64,000 bases of DNA from Halapricum salinum (GCF_004799665.1 NZ_CP031310.1:2162887-2226886); one strand, 5' to 3'; positions 1-9,349 are shown, numbered from the stretch's first letter. Notes: generated by a model not told the origin, from the letters alone. Numbers and translations: made by a program.

Positions 1-463
1 CCGACTGGGCGTACGTCTCCGGACTGGGGAGCGATCCGCGGTGGCGGACGATGGCGACGACGCTTCCCAGCAGTTGCATCACGTCCTGGCGGAGCACGAG
101 CGGGTTGAGAAACGTCGGGATCAGACTCCCGAGGAAGGCGAGCGTCGGTCGCAAGCCGTCGTCCATCACGAGCCAGTCGCGCGGATCAGTCTCGTCGGCC
201 TCGTCAGTCTGCTCCTCGTCGCTGAACGCGTCTCGTACGGCGCTCACCAGCATCGCGGCGAACGGCCAGAACGCGAACAGGCCGAACAGGTAAAACAGTT
301 TGAATATCTCCAGCGATGGGAACTGGTCTCCAACGAAACCCAGCGGGCCGAGCAGGGCGAGCGAAAACGGGCTGATCGACGTGAGTCGATCCAGCACCCG
401 CGAGTGAACCGGTGGGGGATCCGATTCGGCAGCGGGGTCCGATTCGGTGGCGGTTTCAGTCAT
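1..463 (-). CDS. membrane protein, 3' end outside window
   Basis: An open reading frame runs leftward from ATG at 463 off the window edge, giving the first 154 residues. After an acidic, disordered start (MTETATESDP) there are hydrophobic segments around residues 31-45 (SPFSLALLGPLGFVG) and 55-75 (ending FWPFAAMLVSAV), then an acidic loop and a second hydrophobic stretch. It is therefore an integral membrane protein with an acidic cytoplasmic N-terminus. I do not recognise the family. It is divergent from the regulator at 567. The stop codon is not visible. Confidence 0.7.
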   Translation of the reverse strand, partial: MTETATESDPAAESDPPPVHSRVLDRLTSISPFSLALLGPLGFVGDQFPSLEIFKLFYLFGLFAFWPFAAMLVSAVRDAFSDEEQTDEADETDPRDWLVMDDGLRPTLAFLGSLIPTFLNPLVLRQDVMQLLGSVVAIVRHRGSLPSPETYAQS

Positions 464-566
464 AGTCGATGACACGGCCGAGCGATAGTTAGGTATTCTG
501 CGAACTCGAATTCACAAGAAGTTCTAGCACACCAGTCGGGAGATTCAATGTCGTGCCCGAGAAACG

Positions 567-1508
567 ATGGATATGGCCGACGAGGGCGATCCCAGTACCT
601 CTGACGACGAGCAGGTCGTCTCGAACGCGGCGTTCGCGCTGCTCGGCCACCAGGTTCGCCTGGACATCTTGCGGGCCTTTTTCGATTCCTACGACCCCGT
701 CGACCCGGACTCGAGGGACGACGTCCGAGCCGACCGAACGCGGTCGTACTCCGAGCTGATGGCTAGCGTCGGCTTGCGAGACAGCGGGAAGTTCAACTAC
801 CACCTGGAGAAGCTTCGCGGGGTCTACGTCGAACAAGTCGAGGACGGCTACGTCCCGACGGCGAGCGCGGTCGCGCTGTATCAGGCCGTCGTCGCGAACC
901 GGCCGACCGAGTCCGTCGCGGTCGACGTCGATATCGACACCCCGTGCCCCGCCTGTGGGGCCGACCTGACGTGGGGATACGAGCAGGAGTATCTCACCAT
1001 CGAGTGTGAATCGTGCGAGCAGTTCTGGGGACTCACCTATCGCTTTCCCAAGAACGGACTGCTCACGCAGGACGCCGAGGACGTCTACGAGGCGCTGTAC
1101 GACCGGCTGATGCACCACGTCGGGCTGGCGCGAACGGGCCAGTGCCCGGCCTGTGCCGGCGTTGTCGAGCGAACGATTCCCCCGTCCCGGCTGGACGGCT
1201 CGGCGACGCCCACGGTCGAACTCGACTGCGGGACCTGCTCGTGGCACGCCACGGTCGATATCGTGAGTGCCCTGCAGTTCGAACCTCGCGTCATGCGGGC
1301 GCTGTTCGAGCTCGGGATCCCGCTCGACAGCGGGACGCAGGCCACGGAGGAAGTCTTGCCGACGGTGACCGGCCGGGAAGCCGAGGAGTCGACTCACGCG
1401 ACCATCGAGATCGCGACCGACGAGGGGACGGCGACTGTCATCGTCGACGAGACGCTTGGTGTCGAGAGAGTCGAGGTAGACGGAGAGACCGGCTCATCAG
1501 CGCGGTGA
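567..1508 (+). CDS. winged-helix regulator with C-terminal zinc-ribbon-like domain
   Basis: The 313-residue soluble protein begins with an ArsR-like winged helix (about residues 18-105; ALLGHQVRLDILRAF and the recognition-helix region GKFNYHLEKLRG are typical of haloarchaeal family members). The C-terminal half carries CPACGAD and CESC (about 130-155), then CPACAG and CGTC (about 190-220), two CxxC pairs each that look like metal-binding ribbons. It is probably a DNA-binding regulator; the ligand is unknown. ATG at 573 is an alternative start. The 3' end overlaps the convergent response-regulator gene by 12 bases. Confidence 0.8.
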   Translation: MDMADEGDPSTSDDEQVVSNAAFALLGHQVRLDILRAFFDSYDPVDPDSRDDVRADRTRSYSELMASVGLRDSGKFNYHLEKLRGVYVEQVEDGYVPTASAVALYQAVVANRPTESVAVDVDIDTPCPACGADLTWGYEQEYLTIECESCEQFWGLTYRFPKNGLLTQDAEDVYEALYDRLMHHVGLARTGQCPACAGVVERTIPPSRLDGSATPTVELDCGTCSWHATVDIVSALQFEPRVMRALFELGIPLDSGTQATEEVLPTVTGREAEESTHATIEIATDEGTATVIVDETLGVERVEVDGETGSSAR

Positions 1509-2081
1509 TTCTTCACGGCCGATCCCTTCGAAGCGGTCGAGGACGGTTTCGTCTCTGAGGAGTCGGCGGGCGCGATTACGAAGCCGATCCGCTCGCTCGA
1601 CGACCGCCGCATAGCCGTCGTGATCCTCCCGGTGGTGCTCGCTGGTCTGGGCGTCGACGACGGCCCGTTTCGACTCGGCGCTGAAGTACGCACCGAGCAC
1701 CTCGTAGGCGAGGATCTGGCGCTGCTGGTCGATCACTGTACGCAGATCTTCGCGTTCGACCGGCTTGCAGAGGTAGTCGTCGAACGGGAGTTCGAGCACG
1801 TCGAAGTCCGGGTCGACCGCAGTCACCATGACGACGCGACCGTCGTACTCCCGGTCTGTGAGTTCGGCGAGGACCTCGTCGCCCGACAGCCCGGGCATGT
1901 GCCGATCCAGGAGGACGATGTCGATCTCTTCGTCGTCGATCGTCGCCAGTGCCTCCTGACCGCTGTAGGCCGTCTCGACGTCACAGAACCCTCTCAGACG
2001 AAGTGCATAGGCGTCTGCGACCTCGCGCTCGTCGTCGACGACGAGCACGCGAAGAGCCTCGTGTGGATCGACAGCAGACAT
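1497..2081 (-). CDS. HalX-type response regulator
   Basis: The first ~120 residues are a receiver domain: VLVVDDERE at the start supplies the acidic pocket, VLLDRHMPG carries the phospho-acceptor Asp, and CKPVE carries the conserved Lys. Residues ~125-190 match the HalX domain, an alpha-helical coiled region found with haloarchaeal receivers (HLREDHDGY-like sequence, then RNRARRLLRDET). HalX regulators are thought to pass a histidine-kinase signal to an unknown output, since no classical DNA-binding domain is present. Sensor kinases encoded at 4399 and 7571 are possible partners, but this is not shown by the sequence. Confidence 0.88.
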   Translation of the reverse strand: MSAVDPHEALRVLVVDDEREVADAYALRLRGFCDVETAYSGQEALATIDDEEIDIVLLDRHMPGLSGDEVLAELTDREYDGRVVMVTAVDPDFDVLELPFDDYLCKPVEREDLRTVIDQQRQILAYEVLGAYFSAESKRAVVDAQTSEHHREDHDGYAAVVERADRLRNRARRLLRDETVLDRFEGIGREESPR

Positions 2082-2182
2082 GACTGGACGGCGAGTATCC
2101 GTGTGTCGGTGCTGGCGCTACATAATAGCTCCCGTAGCGCCCCAGCGCGGGCCACCGCTCTCGCCGCTGCCTCGATGTCTGC

Positions 2183-2222
2183 ATAGCTAGAGTGTCGTGC
2201 ACCCAATCGTCTGGATAGCTAG
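2183..2222. promoter_or_regulatory. paired 8-bp repeats between divergent regulator genes
   Basis: ATAGCTAG occurs at 2183-2190 and again at 2215-2222, 32 bases apart, which is about three helical turns. Both copies lie in the 179-base divergent spacer between the response regulator (ATG at 2081) and the HTH gene (ATG at 2261). The core TAGCTA is palindromic. This is the layout of a pair of operator half-sites on one DNA face; binding is inferred, not shown. Confidence 0.35.
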
Positions 2223-2260
2223 CCATTCGTTCCAGTACGGAAGGGGGTGATCACACTAGT

Positions 2261-2614
2261 ATGTCTGCCCACCCCTCCACGTCGAAGCGCGCAGTCGAAC
2301 GAGACGACGCGACAGACCTGTCTGCCAGCGAGTTTCTCGATCTGTTCGGCGACGAGTACACGCGGCAGGTGTTCGAAGTCGTCGCCGAACAACCCCGAAG
2401 TGGTCGTGCCGTCGCCGAGGCGGCCGACATCTCTCGCACGACTGCTTACCGTCGCCTCAACGATCTCCGTGACGTCGGCCTCGTCCGCAGTGAGATCACG
2501 CTCTGTCGCGACGGCCACCACAGAGAACAGTTCGAGGCTGTCAGCACGTCGTTCTCGATCTCGCTCGACGGCGACGGCATCGAGACGCGTGTCCGTGACG
2601 GTGGCCGATCGTGA
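2261..2614 (+). CDS. small winged-helix DNA-binding protein
   Basis: This 117-residue protein has an ArsR-like HTH at about residues 22-85. EYTRQVFEVVAEQPRSGRAV precedes the recognition helix SRTTAYRRLNDL, followed by a wing ending near residue 80. The C-terminus is acidic and short, with no ligand domain. Small HTH proteins of this shape are common one-domain regulators in haloarchaea. It lies upstream of the kinase pair at 2768, and the upstream spacer carries paired repeats that may be its own operator. Targets are unknown. Confidence 0.8.
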   Translation: MSAHPSTSKRAVERDDATDLSASEFLDLFGDEYTRQVFEVVAEQPRSGRAVAEAADISRTTAYRRLNDLRDVGLVRSEITLCRDGHHREQFEAVSTSFSISLDGDGIETRVRDGGRS

Positions 2615-2767
2615 GAGACGGTATTGCTCTGACGCCGTGTCTGCCCACACTGGACGCCGCCCGTGGGGGCCACCGTTTAGGGGCCCGCGGTTCGAGTCCC
2701 GCATAGCCAGTCGATATCGACGCATGGCACGGAATAGACTGTCAGGATTCGGTTCCAGGGTTCGCCG

Positions 2768-4402
2768 ATGAGTTCCGCGACGTCGATGGCCGGACTGTTC
2801 GGCAGCGTCACAGCGGTAGTCGCGAGTGCGGCGTTTCTGTCGGCCGTTCTCCGCTCTCGCCGACAGCCGACGGCACGACCGCTGCTGGCCGTTGCTGCCG
2901 TCCTGGTCGCTGGCGCGGTCGCACACCTCCTGCTGGTCGAACTCGCGCCGTTCCGAGCGGCGTTCGGACTCGCTGCCAACTCTGCGACGAGCGGTGGTCT
3001 CTGGCTGCTCGTGGCGGTCGACGTAGCCGCGCTCGCGAGTGTGGCGTGGTTCGTATTCGCGCTCCAGTACACCGGCCGGGACGATCGGGCGTCCTCGATC
3101 GCGGCTGTCGCCGTCGCGGTCGTGGTCGTCCCGTTGCTCGTCCCGCACGCCGTCCTGACAGTGTCGGGATCCGTCGTCGGGTTCGAGACGGCGACGCCGA
3201 ATCTGGTGCTCGGCGCTGCGGTCGTCCTCGCCGAGGCGCTGGCGCTCGTCGGCGTCTTTCTCGTGGTCGACGCGACCTTCCAGCACAAGGCCTTCTCGGC
3301 GTCTCAGACCCTCCTTCAGGTCGTGGCAGTCGGCTGCATACTCCTGCTACCGTTCGTAGCGACGACCGTACGACGCCCCGTGGCGACGCCGCTTCTGATC
3401 GCCGTCGCGAGCGCGCTCTTTGCCGGACTGGTGTCCCGATATCGGCTCTTCGAGACGCTGCCCGTCGTCTCGGTCGTCGGCCGCGACCGCGTCATCGAGG
3501 AGATGACCGACGGCGTCGTCGTCGTCGGCGACGACGGGCGACTTCGTGATCTGAATCCCCGTGCAGAGTCGCTGTTCGACGTCGACCGGTCGACAGCGAT
3601 CGGCGAGCGCCTCGCGGCGGTCGCGCCAGCCCTCGCGGAGGTCTCGACGACGGGCGAATCCCCCAGCGACGTGCGACTCGACTCCGGTCGGACGGTGTCG
3701 GTCAGCACCGAGACGATCCCCGACCGTCGGGGTCGCGTCCTGGGACGGCTGCTCGTCTGTCGTGACGTGACCGAGCAGCGACGCCAGGCCCAGCGTCTCG
3801 GCGTGCTCACGCGTGCCCTCTCGGGGGTGACGAGCGAGCAGCTGCGGAGCGTCACCGACGTGACCACGGCGATCGCTGCCGACGAACTCGATCCAGAAGA
3901 CGGCGGCGACCGCGTGCGCGAGGCGGCGACAGAGACGGCCACGCTGGTCGCCAGCGTGCGGGAGATCGAACGCGCGCTCTCGACGCTCGATCCGGCTGCT
4001 GATGGCCCCGGGCGGCGCTCGTCGACCGATCTCGACGCCCTCCTGGACTCGCTGTCGGTTCCCGAAGAGGCGGACCTGCTAGCCGAGACGGCCGACCAGC
4101 CAGGCCAGATTGTGGCAGACACGACTCTGGCACGAGCGACGCTCGAAACGCTGGCTGCCGGGCCGGACGAACCGACGATACGGGTGGCAGACGACGCGGA
4201 TGCGATCACGATTTCGATCGCGCCGTTCGACCCCACGGGAACGGACGCTCTCGAGTCTCACGCCCTCCGGATCGCCGAGCGTGCCGCAGCGAACACGCCG
4301 TGGGACCTCGACGTCGAGGCGGATTCGACGCCACCGAGAGTCCGGCTTCGCTTCCAGCGGCCCGCCGGCGAGACGCCGTCGCCGGGTGGTGACGCTGGAT
4401 GA
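2768..4402 (+). CDS. 7TM-PAS histidine-kinase-like protein lacking catalytic motifs
   Basis: Residues ~1-225 form the N-terminal 7TM sensor region of archaeal histidine kinases, and ~230-335 form a PAS domain (VIEEMTDGVVVVGDDGRLR). Where its neighbour has the phosphorylated H-box, this protein reads LTRALSGVTSEQLRSV, with no His. No N-box Asn or DxGxG/GxG motifs of the ATPase domain can be found in the last 150 residues, although the length is that of a full kinase (544 residues). It overlaps the intact kinase gene by ATGA, so the two are translationally coupled. I infer a pseudokinase that pairs with or tunes its neighbour. Confidence 0.82.
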   Translation: MSSATSMAGLFGSVTAVVASAAFLSAVLRSRRQPTARPLLAVAAVLVAGAVAHLLLVELAPFRAAFGLAANSATSGGLWLLVAVDVAALASVAWFVFALQYTGRDDRASSIAAVAVAVVVVPLLVPHAVLTVSGSVVGFETATPNLVLGAAVVLAEALALVGVFLVVDATFQHKAFSASQTLLQVVAVGCILLLPFVATTVRRPVATPLLIAVASALFAGLVSRYRLFETLPVVSVVGRDRVIEEMTDGVVVVGDDGRLRDLNPRAESLFDVDRSTAIGERLAAVAPALAEVSTTGESPSDVRLDSGRTVSVSTETIPDRRGRVLGRLLVCRDVTEQRRQAQRLGVLTRALSGVTSEQLRSVTDVTTAIAADELDPEDGGDRVREAATETATLVASVREIERALSTLDPAADGPGRRSSTDLDALLDSLSVPEEADLLAETADQPGQIVADTTLARATLETLAAGPDEPTIRVADDADAITISIAPFDPTGTDALESHALRIAERAAANTPWDLDVEADSTPPRVRLRFQRPAGETPSPGGDAG

Positions 4403-6030
4403 GTGTCACACTGCTCGCGATCGATCTCGCGACCGTCGGGACGGTGTGTCTGCTGGCGGTCGTCGGACTGCGTGAACGGGATCGGCCGGGCGCGCTCGTC
4501 GCGAGTGGGCTGTGGCTCGTCCTCGCGGTCGTCGCCGCGGGAGCCGTTACCGCCCGACTGGGGCTTCTGCCGATTCGACTGGCGCTCGCTCTCGCACTCG
4601 GTGGCTGGCTCGTCGCCGTCCCCCTGTGGGCCGGATTCGTCTTCGCCTACACCAGTCGCGGGCCGGCGCTCACTCGTCGAAGTGCCCTGCTCGCAGTGGG
4701 ATACGTCGCCGTGCTGGGACTCGGACTGCTGTGGAGTTCGACGGCCGGGGAGACGGCCGGCGGATTCGTCCAGGTCGTGATCGCCGCCTTACAGACGCTG
4801 TTGCTCGGTGTCGGGCTGTTCGGCGTGTTTCTGGTCGTCCGTGCCTGGCGGATCGACACCGGGCTCTCGGGCGGCCAGGCACTCGGACTCTCACTGGGCG
4901 GGATCTGCCTGACGCTGTTGCTGTTCACCGTCAGCACGCTCGACACGCTGGCCGCCGAGACGATTCCCCCGACGCTGTCGGCTGTCCTCGCGACGGCCGC
5001 ATTCGGATTCGCGACCTCGACGGTCGGCGCAGCGCTGTTCGAGGACGCGCCAGCGACCGGACCGCTGGCGCGACAATCCGTCCTGGAGACGATGCGCGAG
5101 GCGGTCGTCGTCACCGATCGTGAGGGGCGGCTGGTCGACGCGAACGCGGCCGCCGAACGGACGTTCGGGATCGCGCTCGGTTCGGACGCCGGACGGGCGG
5201 CGTCCGCAGTCGTCGGCCACGATCTCGACGACCTCACCGACGAGACGGTGACGATAGCGACGCCCGGCGGCACTCGTGAGTTCGACGTCGGTCGATCGGT
5301 GCTGACCGACCGCCGGGGCGAGACGATCGGCCGGTCCTATCGGTTTCGAGACGTGACCGACCGCCAGACCAGACGCCAGCGGCTGGAAGTGCTCGAACGC
5401 GTCCTGCGACACAATCTCCGCAACGATCTCGACGCGATCCGCGGGTTCGCCGAAGCGCTCTCCGACGGCGTCACCGACGATCCAGACACTGTTACCGACC
5501 GGATCGACGCGATCGCGACCGATCTCGTCGAGATCGGCGAGACCGTCGCGCGCGCCGAGCAAGTCATGGCGCGCAACTCGCTGGAATGCGAACTCGTCGA
5601 CCTCGAAGTGCTCGCCGCCGAGGTTCTCACCGGGACCGACAACGAGGCAGTCGAGTCGACGATCACAGTCACGGGTCGGAAACGGCCGCTCCGGACGGAT
5701 CGAGAAATCCTCCGGACGGCGCTCAGGGAAGTGGTCGCGAACGCCGTCGAGCATAGCTCGCCGAGCCCGACCGTGGCGATCGACATAGAGAGACGTGACG
5801 AGGGGGCCCGGATCGCCGTCCGTGACGACGGGCCGGGCATCCCAGCGCGCGAACGGCGCGTCCTGCTCGATGGCGAGGAAAACCCGCTTCGACACGGGTC
5901 GGGCGTCGGCCTCTGGTTCGTCTCGTGGGCGGTGACGCGTCTCGGCGGCGACCTCGCGGTACGGACGCCCGACGAGGGCGGGAGCGAAGTGATTCTGACG
6001 ATCCCCGATCGCAGTGAGTCGGGCCGATAG
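4399..6030 (+). CDS. 7TM-PAS sensor histidine kinase
   Basis: A 543-residue membrane sensor kinase. It has a 7TM region (1-220), a PAS domain (~230-335), and an H-box LRHNLRNDLDAIRGFAEAL with the phospho-acceptor His. The HATPase domain has N-box REVVANAVEHS, G1 VRDDGPGIP and G2 HGSGVGLWFV, so the kinase core looks intact. It starts inside the stop region of the upstream pseudokinase gene (ATGA overlap), giving a co-translated pair with the same domain order. The cognate response regulator is not adjacent; the HalX regulator at 1497 is a candidate. The 3' end converges with the HTH_10 regulator 7 bases away. Confidence 0.92.
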   Translation: MSVTLLAIDLATVGTVCLLAVVGLRERDRPGALVASGLWLVLAVVAAGAVTARLGLLPIRLALALALGGWLVAVPLWAGFVFAYTSRGPALTRRSALLAVGYVAVLGLGLLWSSTAGETAGGFVQVVIAALQTLLLGVGLFGVFLVVRAWRIDTGLSGGQALGLSLGGICLTLLLFTVSTLDTLAAETIPPTLSAVLATAAFGFATSTVGAALFEDAPATGPLARQSVLETMREAVVVTDREGRLVDANAAAERTFGIALGSDAGRAASAVVGHDLDDLTDETVTIATPGGTREFDVGRSVLTDRRGETIGRSYRFRDVTDRQTRRQRLEVLERVLRHNLRNDLDAIRGFAEALSDGVTDDPDTVTDRIDAIATDLVEIGETVARAEQVMARNSLECELVDLEVLAAEVLTGTDNEAVESTITVTGRKRPLRTDREILRTALREVVANAVEHSSPSPTVAIDIERRDEGARIAVRDDGPGIPARERRVLLDGEENPLRHGSGVGLWFVSWAVTRLGGDLAVRTPDEGGSEVILTIPDRSESGR

Positions 6031-6037
6031 GGGCGTT

Positions 6038-7552
6038 TCACTCCCGAAAGAACGTCTCTAGCAGTTTTCGCTGGCCGGCCCGGAGGTGATACAGCAGCGT
6101 CGAGCCGGTGATGTCCAGCGACGCTGCCACTTCCTCTGCCGAACTGCCCCGCGGCGACTCGAAGTAGTCGGCGAGATACGCGGTGTGGAGGACGGTCTCC
6201 TGGCGGTCGGTGAGACGGTCGGCGAGTTCGTCGCGGAACTCCCGGGCGGTCGTCACCGACCGCTCGCGGTCGTGTTTGGCGCGGACGTCGACGTCGAACT
6301 CGCTCGTCACGGTCGAGACGATCCGTCGCACGTCGCTCTCGGGCGGGAGGTCGACGACGAGCTGGCCGCCGTCCGGCTCGTAGGTCGCTCGCCTGACAGT
6401 CCCGCCGAGCGAGCTGACGGCGAGCAAGGGCGTCGAACCTCGAATTTCGACCTCGACAGCTCCGCTTTCGTCGATTTTTCTCACGTGGACTACCTCGGGG
6501 CTGTCGGCCGCTGCGTCTGCGACGGCGTCGAGACCCGCTTCCTCGGGCGTCAGGTAACACAGGATTGCGTCGTTCTCGTGGGGGACGAGCCCGCCGAGCG
6601 CGAGCGTCGTCTCTAGGGTCGCGGCTACGTCTCGAAGTGGCGAATCCGGGCCGACGCCGAAGGTCACTTCCGTGACGGTGTCCGAGAGGAGGAGATTCCG
6701 GTTTCTGGCGGCCGTGACGGCGAAGCCGGCGACCTCGCCGAGCGTCTCGAAACTCGCCCGCTCGCGTTCGGAGAAGGCGTCGGTCCGGCCGGCGTAGACA
6801 CCGACGACGCCGTCGGCGGTCGAGCCGTACGACAGCGGGATCGCCAGCATCGACTGGACACCGTCGCCGAACGCTGCCAATCGGACACGTTCGGGTACGG
6901 CCGAATCTTCGGCGATCGGCTGTGCGACCTGGACGCTCGCCTGTTCGATGGCACGCTCTTCGGGCGTCGTCGCCGGTCCGTCGATGGCCTCGCGGATGGC
7001 CTCGAAGGTTTCGCCAGTCCTGCCCGCGACCGACCGGACGGCGAGCCCGTCCACGTCGAGTCTCCGTTCGCCGACCCAGGCGAACGTCCAGAGATCGCGC
7101 TCGCCGAGTTCGCGAGCGAGGGTCTCCTCGATCTCCGCTCGTGACGAGGAGGCGACGAGCTCCCGCAGGACCGCCGACCGCGTCTCGTCGACGATGGCAG
7201 TTCGACGACGCTCCGCCCTGAGTTCCGCGACGGTTTTCTCGGCCCGTCGACGAGCGGTGACGTCCCGCAAGTACACTGTCGCCCCCGTCTCGGCAGGGAC
7301 GACCGACACGTCGAGCCACCGTTCGATCGGTGGATAGTACTCCTCAAAAGACGTCTCGGAGACGCTCGACCCTTCGAGTGCCGACAGCAGCGAGTCCTCG
7401 ACGGAGTGGGGGACGACCTCGGCGACGGCAATTCCCGTCGGATCGCTGTCGACGTCGAGCAACTCCCGGGCGACGTCGTTGCACTCGGTGAGAGCGCCGT
7501 CGCTCGACACTGCGAGCACGCCGAACGGAGCCGCCTGGAGTCGATCGTCCAT
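6038..7552 (-). CDS. PAS-GAF-HTH_10 regulator (bacterio-opsin-activator type)
   Basis: The 504-residue protein has a PAS domain (1-115, ending VYLRDVTARRRAE), a GAF domain (about 135-285), the bat-type middle domain (about 295-430) and a C-terminal HTH_10 helix-turn-helix (about 445-500; LTDRQETVLHTAYLADYFE then GSTLLYHLRAGQRKLLE). The architecture matches haloarchaeal Bat-like transcription factors, which sense oxygen, light or small ligands and activate target genes. The target is not known here. The gene lies just downstream, on the same strand, of the soluble kinase (18-base gap), so the two are probably co-transcribed. Confidence 0.9.
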   Translation of the reverse strand: MDDRLQAAPFGVLAVSSDGALTECNDVARELLDVDSDPTGIAVAEVVPHSVEDSLLSALEGSSVSETSFEEYYPPIERWLDVSVVPAETGATVYLRDVTARRRAEKTVAELRAERRRTAIVDETRSAVLRELVASSSRAEIEETLARELGERDLWTFAWVGERRLDVDGLAVRSVAGRTGETFEAIREAIDGPATTPEERAIEQASVQVAQPIAEDSAVPERVRLAAFGDGVQSMLAIPLSYGSTADGVVGVYAGRTDAFSERERASFETLGEVAGFAVTAARNRNLLLSDTVTEVTFGVGPDSPLRDVAATLETTLALGGLVPHENDAILCYLTPEEAGLDAVADAAADSPEVVHVRKIDESGAVEVEIRGSTPLLAVSSLGGTVRRATYEPDGGQLVVDLPPESDVRRIVSTVTSEFDVDVRAKHDRERSVTTAREFRDELADRLTDRQETVLHTAYLADYFESPRGSSAEEVAASLDITGSTLLYHLRAGQRKLLETFFRE

Positions 7553-7570
7553 GTCTGTGCCTCTCGGTGT

Positions 7571-8563
7571 TCAGGTATCGGTCTGGTGGTCGAAACGGAT
7601 CTCGAAGCGAGCGCCGCCGCGCTCGGCGTCGGTAAGCCTGATATCCCAGCCGTGGGCCTCGACGATCCGCTCGACGATCGCCAACCCCAGTCCAGTCCCG
7701 CGGTCGTGGGTGGTGTATCCGGCCTCGAAGACGGCGTCGCGTTCCTCGCGCGGGATGCCCGGGCCGTCGTCGGCGACTGCGAACCCGTCTTCGAGCGCCT
7801 CGACGACGACTGCGACCGTGTCGTCTGCTGGGTCGGCGTCTCCTGCGCTCGGAGAACCGTGCTCGACTGCATTCCGAAACAGGTTCTCGAAGAGCCGACG
7901 GAGCCGGTCTGGGTCGGCCGTCGTCTCGGCGAGTCCGCTCGCGACGGTCAGCGACGCCCCTTCTGTGTCGACGGACTGCCAGGCGTCTTCGGCCGCACGC
8001 TCTATCGAGACACCCCTCGCGGGATCGATCACTGCCTCGCCACGGGCCAGCGTCAGCACGTCACTGATGATGGCTTCCATCCGGTCGTGCGCGTCGGCCA
8101 TCGCCTCGAAGTGCTCGCTATCGCCGGTCTCTGCGGCTGCTCGGCGATGCGCTTTGGCGACGTCGAGTGGGTTGCGGAGGTCGTGGCTGACGATACTGGC
8201 GACGTGGTCGATCCCGACCGGCTCGATGGGTGGCGTCTCCGCCAGCGACGTGAAGACGAGCGTTCCCGAGTCATCGTCCGACCGAACGTGTCGCACGGCG
8301 TACGAACCGGGTGGCCCGTCGAGGGCGATCCCGACCGAGTCACCACGAACGATGGCTGCTCGGGCGTCGCGCTCGCCGGTCGATTCGACGCGGTCGAAGC
8401 GCTCGAAGAGACCCGAGATCGACTCGGGTAGCGGTGCGTCGACGGCCGCTTCGAACGCCTCGTTGACGTCCGTGACGACTGCGGCGTCGTCTTCGAGGGT
8501 GTAGGCGAGCGCCGGGTCAGGGTATGAATCGAACGGGATCGCCGGTCGGTGATCGTCTGTCAT
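7571..8563 (-). CDS. soluble sensor histidine kinase
   Basis: A 330-residue kinase without membrane segments. The N-terminal ~110 residues look PAS-like. The H-box is SIVSHDLRNPLDVAKAHRRA, the N-box is LFENLFRNAVEHG, and the G-boxes are VADDGPGIPREER and HDRGTGLGLAIVERIVEAHG, so it is a complete HisKA-HATPase core. It is first in a two-gene minus-strand unit with the PAS-GAF-HTH_10 regulator. No receiver-domain gene adjoins it. The signal it senses is unknown, but is cytoplasmic or membrane-soluble given the absence of TM helices. Confidence 0.9.
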   Translation of the reverse strand: MTDDHRPAIPFDSYPDPALAYTLEDDAAVVTDVNEAFEAAVDAPLPESISGLFERFDRVESTGERDARAAIVRGDSVGIALDGPPGSYAVRHVRSDDDSGTLVFTSLAETPPIEPVGIDHVASIVSHDLRNPLDVAKAHRRAAAETGDSEHFEAMADAHDRMEAIISDVLTLARGEAVIDPARGVSIERAAEDAWQSVDTEGASLTVASGLAETTADPDRLRRLFENLFRNAVEHGSPSAGDADPADDTVAVVVEALEDGFAVADDGPGIPREERDAVFEAGYTTHDRGTGLGLAIVERIVEAHGWDIRLTDAERGGARFEIRFDHQTDT

Positions 8564-8730
8564 TGGTGGTCGGTTCCGGTTATTCGATCGCTCGCGAACA
8601 CGCGCGAGCGGCGGCCATACAGAACCCTGTGACGGATTCGGGTTTAGTGTTGTGCCCGCGTTGCTGGCGGAGAAACACTGCGACTCGGGGCTGCCCGCGA
8701 GGCGCGACTCTCCATGCTCATCCGTACGGG

Positions 8731-9255
8731 TTAGCCGTTAGTACGCGTGGTCGTCACGTTTTCGAGATCGGAGAACTCGTCGATGACGGTGACGAACACG
8801 CCGCCGCTACCGTCTTCGACGCCGATCGCGACGACGATGTGCTGCTCGGACGGGTCGGTCACCTCGACGGTTCGTTCGGCAGTGATCGCAGCGTCGGTCC
8901 CGGGACCCTCGTCGAGCGTGACCGACACGGTGTACGTGCCGCCTCCAGTGAAGACGCCGCCGTAGGTGGTCGCCGAGTCCTCGCTCTCGGCGTCTTTCTC
9001 CGGCGGGATGTCGAACGTCGTATCGAGCCCGGTTTCGCTTGCGGGGTTCGTGACTGTGATCGATCCCGTGACTCGGTGGTTCGTGGTGTTGAACACGTTC
9101 ACGTCTTCGAGGACGAGTTCGCCGAAAAAGTCCAGAATCTCCGAACAGCCGGCCAGCAGGAGGGTGGTCGTTCCGCCTGCGGCGGTGAGAAAACGGCGGC
9201 GATCGATCGGTCGGTCGGCGAGACGATCCAGGGCGGACTGGTGGAGGGTGTCCAT
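8731..9255 (-). CDS. Tat-exported lipoprotein
   Basis: Starting at the ATG at 9255 gives 174 residues with a twin-arginine signal (RRRFLTAAGGTTTLLLAGC) whose Cys is the lipobox residue. The upstream in-frame ATG at 9285 would push the signal further in and is less likely. The mature part is beta-rich (TTNHRVTGSITVTNPAS, then an immunoglobulin-like strand pattern) with no catalytic motif, typical of small haloarchaeal surface lipoproteins. It is probably membrane-anchored on the outer face. The function is unknown. Confidence 0.75.
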   Translation of the reverse strand: MDTLHQSALDRLADRPIDRRRFLTAAGGTTTLLLAGCSEILDFFGELVLEDVNVFNTTNHRVTGSITVTNPASETGLDTTFDIPPEKDAESEDSATTYGGVFTGGGTYTVSVTLDEGPGTDAAITAERTVEVTDPSEQHIVVAIGVEDGSGGVFVTVIDEFSDLENVTTTRTNG

Positions 9256-9349
9256 ACGAGAGCGATGGCGCGCTCGAGATATCAACCCGCAGCGCGTGTT
9301 TCGCGTCGAGCAACACGCACCCTCGACCGGGTAGTGGGGAGCGGCCGGG

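Noticed and set aside
2685-2712. tRNA-like T-arm (GGTTCGAGTCCCGC then ATAGCCA)
   Set aside because: Only the inner two T-stem pairs match; the other three do not, and no 5' half with a matching acceptor (TGGCTAT) is seen within 100 bases upstream. It could be a degraded tRNA end or chance.
3046-3549. Overlapping plus-strand frame inside the pseudokinase gene
   Set aside because: Arg-rich composition and no start signal; a shadow frame of the real gene.
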